A DNA stretch of 8,271 bases from Tardiphaga sp. (GTDB taxonomy: Bacteria; Pseudomonadota; Alphaproteobacteria; Rhizobiales; Xanthobacteraceae). The notes under the pieces were generated by a model. The model was not told where the DNA came from. It saw only the letters and a list, made by a program, of their open reading frames with translations, and searched no databases. Shown one piece after another: positions 6,059 through 8,271 of the stretch. Numbering within the stretch: position 1 is the stretch's first letter; each line of letters opens with the position of its first letter. The position numbers and the translations under genes were made by a program. The stretch lies in contig JAQGJF010000056.1 of assembly GCA_028290765.1 (NCBI GenBank), forward strand, positions 1 through 8,271. Reading direction: 5' to 3'.

Positions 6059-7258
6059 GTGAAGATCATATCGATCGAGACTCTTCGCACGGAAGAATTC
6101 GCCAATGTGCTTTGGGTCCGCGTCCACACAGATGCCGGCCTGATCGGCCTCGGCGAAACCTTTTACGGCGCCGGTGCGGTCGAAGCCCAGATCCACGACA
6201 CGTTTGCGGGACGGTTGCTTGGCCGCAACCCGCTTCACATCGAAGCGATCCATCGCGACATGCTCAACCTGCCGATGGCGCAATCGTCGACTGGGGTCGA
6301 ATATCGTGCTGCGTCGGCGATCGACATCGCGCTGTGGGACCTGTTCGGCAAGGTCTGCCACCTGCCCGTCCATCAGATGCTTGGCGGTCTCTGTCGCGAC
6401 AAACAGCGTATCTACAACACCTGCGCCGGCTATCAATACGTCCGCTCCACCAACATCAAGCCGGTGTCCAACTGGAACCTCGGTGTGTCCGACGGGCCCT
6501 ATGAAGACCTCGACGGCTTCATGAACCGCGCCGACGCGGTGGCCGAAAGCCTTTTGGAAAGCGGAATTAGCGCGATGAAAATCTGGCCGTTCGATCCGGC
6601 GGCGCAGGAAAACCAGGGCCTGTTCATCAGCGCGGAGCAAATGAAGAAAGCGGTCGAACCGTTCGAGAAGATCCGCAAGGCAGTCGGCGACAAGATGGAG
6701 ATCATGGTCGAATTCCATTCCCTGTGGAATCTTCCGACCGCCATGAAGATTGCCAAGGCGCTCGAGCCATACAAGCCGACCTGGTACGAGGACCCGATTC
6801 GCATGAACTCCCCGCAAGCGCTGGCGGAATATGCGCGCTCGACCGACGTCTGGGTCTGCGCCAGCGAGACGCTGGGGTCACGCTATCCCTACAAGGACAT
6901 GCTCGACCGCGACGCGATGCATGTCGTGATGGCGGACCTGTGCTGGACTGGCGGGCTCACCGAGGGACGCAAGATCGCAGCGATGGCCGAAACCTACCAC
7001 CGTCCCTTCGCGCCGCACGACTGCATCGGCCCGGTCGGTTTCGCCGCCGCGGTGCACATGTCGTTCAGCCAGCCGAACACGCTGATCCAGGAATCCGTGC
7101 GCGCCTTCTACAAGGGCTGGTACAATGAACTTGTCACCAATATGCCCGTGATCAGGGACGGATACGTCTATCCGATGGAGGGCGAAGGCCTCTGCATCGA
7201 CCTGCTACCCGCGGTCTACCAGCGCCCGGATCTGACCGTTCGCCGCAGCAACGTTTGA
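6059..7258 (+). CDS. Mandelate racemase/muconate lactonizing enzyme family protein, probable sugar-acid dehydratase
   Basis: The protein has 399 residues from GTG 6059, which has GGGAGGA 8 bases upstream. It is an enolase-superfamily member with the N-terminal capping domain (about 1-120) and a C-terminal barrel. Catalytic-type residues can be lined up by eye with acid-sugar dehydratases of the mandelate racemase group: Lys174 in MKIWPF, metal ligands Glu218 (EFH, with His220), Glu244 (WYEDP) and Glu270 (ASETLG), the Asp293/His320 pair (MADLCWTGG and FAPHDCIGP), and Glu345 (LIQES). The EFH pattern resembles the Asp-Phe-His of galactonate dehydratase, with Glu in place of Asp. The expected reaction is loss of water from a hexonate or related acid to give a 2-keto-3-deoxy acid in the cytoplasm. 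The substrate is not readable; a racemase, epimerase or cycloisomerase role is less likely. The next gene follows after 9 bases. Confidence 0.9.
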   Translation: MKIISIETLRTEEFANVLWVRVHTDAGLIGLGETFYGAGAVEAQIHDTFAGRLLGRNPLHIEAIHRDMLNLPMAQSSTGVEYRAASAIDIALWDLFGKVCHLPVHQMLGGLCRDKQRIYNTCAGYQYVRSTNIKPVSNWNLGVSDGPYEDLDGFMNRADAVAESLLESGISAMKIWPFDPAAQENQGLFISAEQMKKAVEPFEKIRKAVGDKMEIMVEFHSLWNLPTAMKIAKALEPYKPTWYEDPIRMNSPQALAEYARSTDVWVCASETLGSRYPYKDMLDRDAMHVVMADLCWTGGLTEGRKIAAMAETYHRPFAPHDCIGPVGFAAAVHMSFSQPNTLIQESVRAFYKGWYNELVTNMPVIRDGYVYPMEGEGLCIDLLPAVYQRPDLTVRRSNV

Positions 7259-7267
7259 GGATTTGAA

Positions 7268-8035
7268 ATGTCGCAAGCCTTGTTCGATCTCTCTGGCCGT
7301 ACGGCGCTGGTGACCGGTTCCTCGCGCGGACTTGGCCGTGCCATTGCCGAAGGGCTGGCGAAAGCCGGTGCACGGTTGATCATCAATGGCATCGACCCGG
7401 CTCGCGTCGAAGCCGCGGTAGCCGACATGCGCACCGCCGGATACGCGGCGGAAGGTTCAGCCTTCGACGTAACCGATGAAGCCGGAATCGTCGAGGCCTT
7501 CGCGCGCTTTGACGCGGCGGGAATCGAGATCGACATCCTCGTCAACAATGCCGGCATTCAAGTGCGCAAGCCGCTGGTCGAATTCTCGTCGGCGGAGTGG
7601 CGCAAGGTGATCGAGACCAACCTCACCAGCGCCTTCGTCATCGGTCGCGAGGCGGCGAAACGAATGATCCCACGCAAGCGCGGCAAGATCGTCAACATCG
7701 GATCGCTGGCCAGCGAACTGGCGCGCCCGACGATCGGGCCCTACACCGCGGCCAAAGGCGGCATCAAGAACCTCACGCGTTCGATGGCAGTCGAATGGGC
7801 AGCGAGCGGCATCCAGGCCAACGCCATTGGCCCCGGCTACATGCTGACCGACATGAACGAGGCCTTGGTGAACAATCCCGAATTCAACGGCTGGCTGATG
7901 TCCCGCATCCCGTCGAAGCGTTGGGGGCGTCCCGACGAACTCGTCGGCGCCGCGGTGTTCCTCGCCTCTGCCGCTTCCGACTACGTCAACGGCCAAATCA
8001 TCTATGTCGACGGCGGAATGCTGGCGGCGATGTAA
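7268..8035 (+). CDS. SDR family oxidoreductase, gluconate 5-dehydrogenase (IdnO)-like
   Basis: This encodes 255 residues, a classical short-chain dehydrogenase. It shows TGSSRGLG (16-23, nucleotide binding), NNAG (93-96), the catalytic Ser146, Tyr159 and Lys163, and the GPGY segment (188-191). Long stretches resemble E. coli IdnO from memory: the LVNNAGIQ segment, the ASELARPTIGPYTAAKGG segment, RWGRPDELVGAAVFLASAAS (218-237) and the C-terminal DYVNGQ...VDGGML. IdnO interconverts 5-keto-D-gluconate and D-gluconate; KduD, which acts on a 2-keto-3-deoxy acid, is a related but less similar alternative. Its Shine-Dalgarno GAGG overlaps the upstream stop codon, so translation is probably coupled to the dehydratase. 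It may oxidise or reduce the same sugar acid before dehydration, or oxidise the keto-deoxy product afterwards as in the L-fuconate pathway. Which of these applies is inference. Confidence 0.9.
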   Translation: MSQALFDLSGRTALVTGSSRGLGRAIAEGLAKAGARLIINGIDPARVEAAVADMRTAGYAAEGSAFDVTDEAGIVEAFARFDAAGIEIDILVNNAGIQVRKPLVEFSSAEWRKVIETNLTSAFVIGREAAKRMIPRKRGKIVNIGSLASELARPTIGPYTAAKGGIKNLTRSMAVEWAASGIQANAIGPGYMLTDMNEALVNNPEFNGWLMSRIPSKRWGRPDELVGAAVFLASAASDYVNGQIIYVDGGMLAAM

Positions 8036-8080
8036 AATCGACGAAGGCGCAATGGACGTCCTAGAGAGATCTGCAACACG

Positions 8081-8129
8081 CCTCGGCCCGCGCCTCACGC
8101 CGACTCACTGAAGGCGCCCTCGGCCCGCG
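8081..8129. repeat. 12-bp direct repeat in the spacer after the SDR gene
   Basis: CCTCGGCCCGCG occurs at 8081-8092 and again at 8118-8129, 37 bases apart. No protein-coding role is apparent. The second copy forms part of a GC-rich hairpin. In DNA this GC-rich, chance is possible. Confidence 0.5.
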
Positions 8130-8135
8130 GGGGCC
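8122..8135 (+). terminator. Possible GC hairpin downstream of the dehydratase-SDR operon
   Basis: GGCCC (8122-8126) can pair with GGGCC (8131-8135) around a GCGG loop, and an overlapping GGGGG/CCCCC pairing (8129-8133 with 8137-8141) competes with it. No T-run follows, so an intrinsic terminator is doubtful. The position, about 90 bases after the SDR stop, would suit an operon end. Confidence 0.25.
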
Positions 8136-8155
8136 TCCCCCAGCACCATGCCCAG

Positions 8156-8185
8156 TTGACACGGCGTGGCCGGACCCGACCAAAT
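8156..8185 (+). promoter_or_regulatory. Weak promoter candidate for the gene starting at 8230
   Basis: A consensus TTGACA is at 8156-8161. The only -10-like element at usable distance is CCAAAT at 8180-8185, after an 18-base spacer, and it matches at 3 of 6 positions. The rest of 8036-8229 shows no convincing gene. Confidence 0.25.
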
Positions 8186-8229
8186 GGCGGCGTTGATCGC
8201 CCTTTTTGCTGTCGCCGGAGGCTCGACAC

Positions 8230-8271
8230 GTGACGGAAGCCCTGTTGCCGGTCGATCGCAGCCTGACATTC
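8230..8271 (+). CDS. Start of an unidentified downstream gene (3' end missing)
   Basis: A GTG at 8230-8232 is preceded by GGAGG (8217-8221) with an ideal 8-base spacer, and the frame stays open for all 14 remaining codons (MTEALLPVDRSLTF). That is too little to name a family. The same strand and position after the sugar-acid genes would fit another pathway member, for instance an aldolase or kinase, but nothing in the residues shows it. A competing ATG at 8184 in another frame is also open to the end but lacks a ribosome site. Confidence 0.45.
   Translation, partial: MTEALLPVDRSLTF

Noticed and set aside
5987..6817. 276-codon open frame on the - strand over the leader and start of the dehydratase
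   Set aside because: The plus-strand gene has a clear family match and ribosome site; the antisense product has no recognisable motif.
7457..8098. 213-codon open frame on the - strand across the SDR gene
   Set aside because: Shadow of a well-supported SDR gene; no ribosome site or family signature noticed.
8184..8271. ATG-initiated open frame with a slightly hydrophobic start (MAALIALFAVAGG)
   Set aside because: No ribosome binding site, and the GTG at 8230 in another frame has an ideal one; it runs off the window and cannot be tested here.

Overview
The window is high-GC, densely coded bacterial DNA. Its gene content (an SsuA-like sulfonate-binding protein, a DUF2252 protein, a secreted amidase, an MliC-like lysozyme inhibitor and a GntR-controlled sugar-acid cluster) suggests an alphaproteobacterium of the Bradyrhizobium/Rhodopseudomonas kind. 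This placement is inferred from protein style and codon use, not from a marker gene. I see no rRNA, tRNA, CRISPR array, insertion sequence, phage gene or clear sign of recent transfer.

Layout. Positions 1-933 hold the 3' part of a periplasmic sulfonate-type ABC substrate-binding protein (+). Converging on it is a DUF2252 protein (970-2364, -), whose GTG start is fixed by a strong ribosome binding site. A short divergent spacer leads to an exported N-acetylmuramoyl-L-alanine amidase-like protein (2523-3212, +). This gene converges on a small exported MliC/PliC-type lysozyme inhibitor (3241-3543, -), so two peptidoglycan-related genes lie tail to tail.

Positions 3663-8035 form a divergent catabolic unit. 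Leftward runs a GntR/FCD regulator (5103-5864) followed by an MFS transporter (3701-5065), ending at a probable hairpin terminator (3663-3682). Rightward runs an enolase-superfamily sugar-acid dehydratase (6059-7258) followed after 9 bases by a gluconate 5-dehydrogenase-like SDR (7268-8035). The 194-base spacer between the two arms holds an AT-rich island with a 16-bp near-palindrome, which is a good operator candidate, and then a structured leader. The simplest reading is that the MFS protein imports a sugar acid, the dehydratase and SDR process it, and the GntR protein senses it or a product. The substrate cannot be named from sequence, and no aldolase or kinase for the expected keto-deoxy product lies inside the window.

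Positions 8036-8229 are non-coding, with a 12-bp direct repeat and a GC hairpin. A further gene probably starts at 8230 and runs off the end. I found no clearly unprecedented system. The strongest lead is the sugar-acid divergon: unassigned substrate, an unusual metal-ligand pattern in both the enzyme and the regulator, and an elaborate leader.
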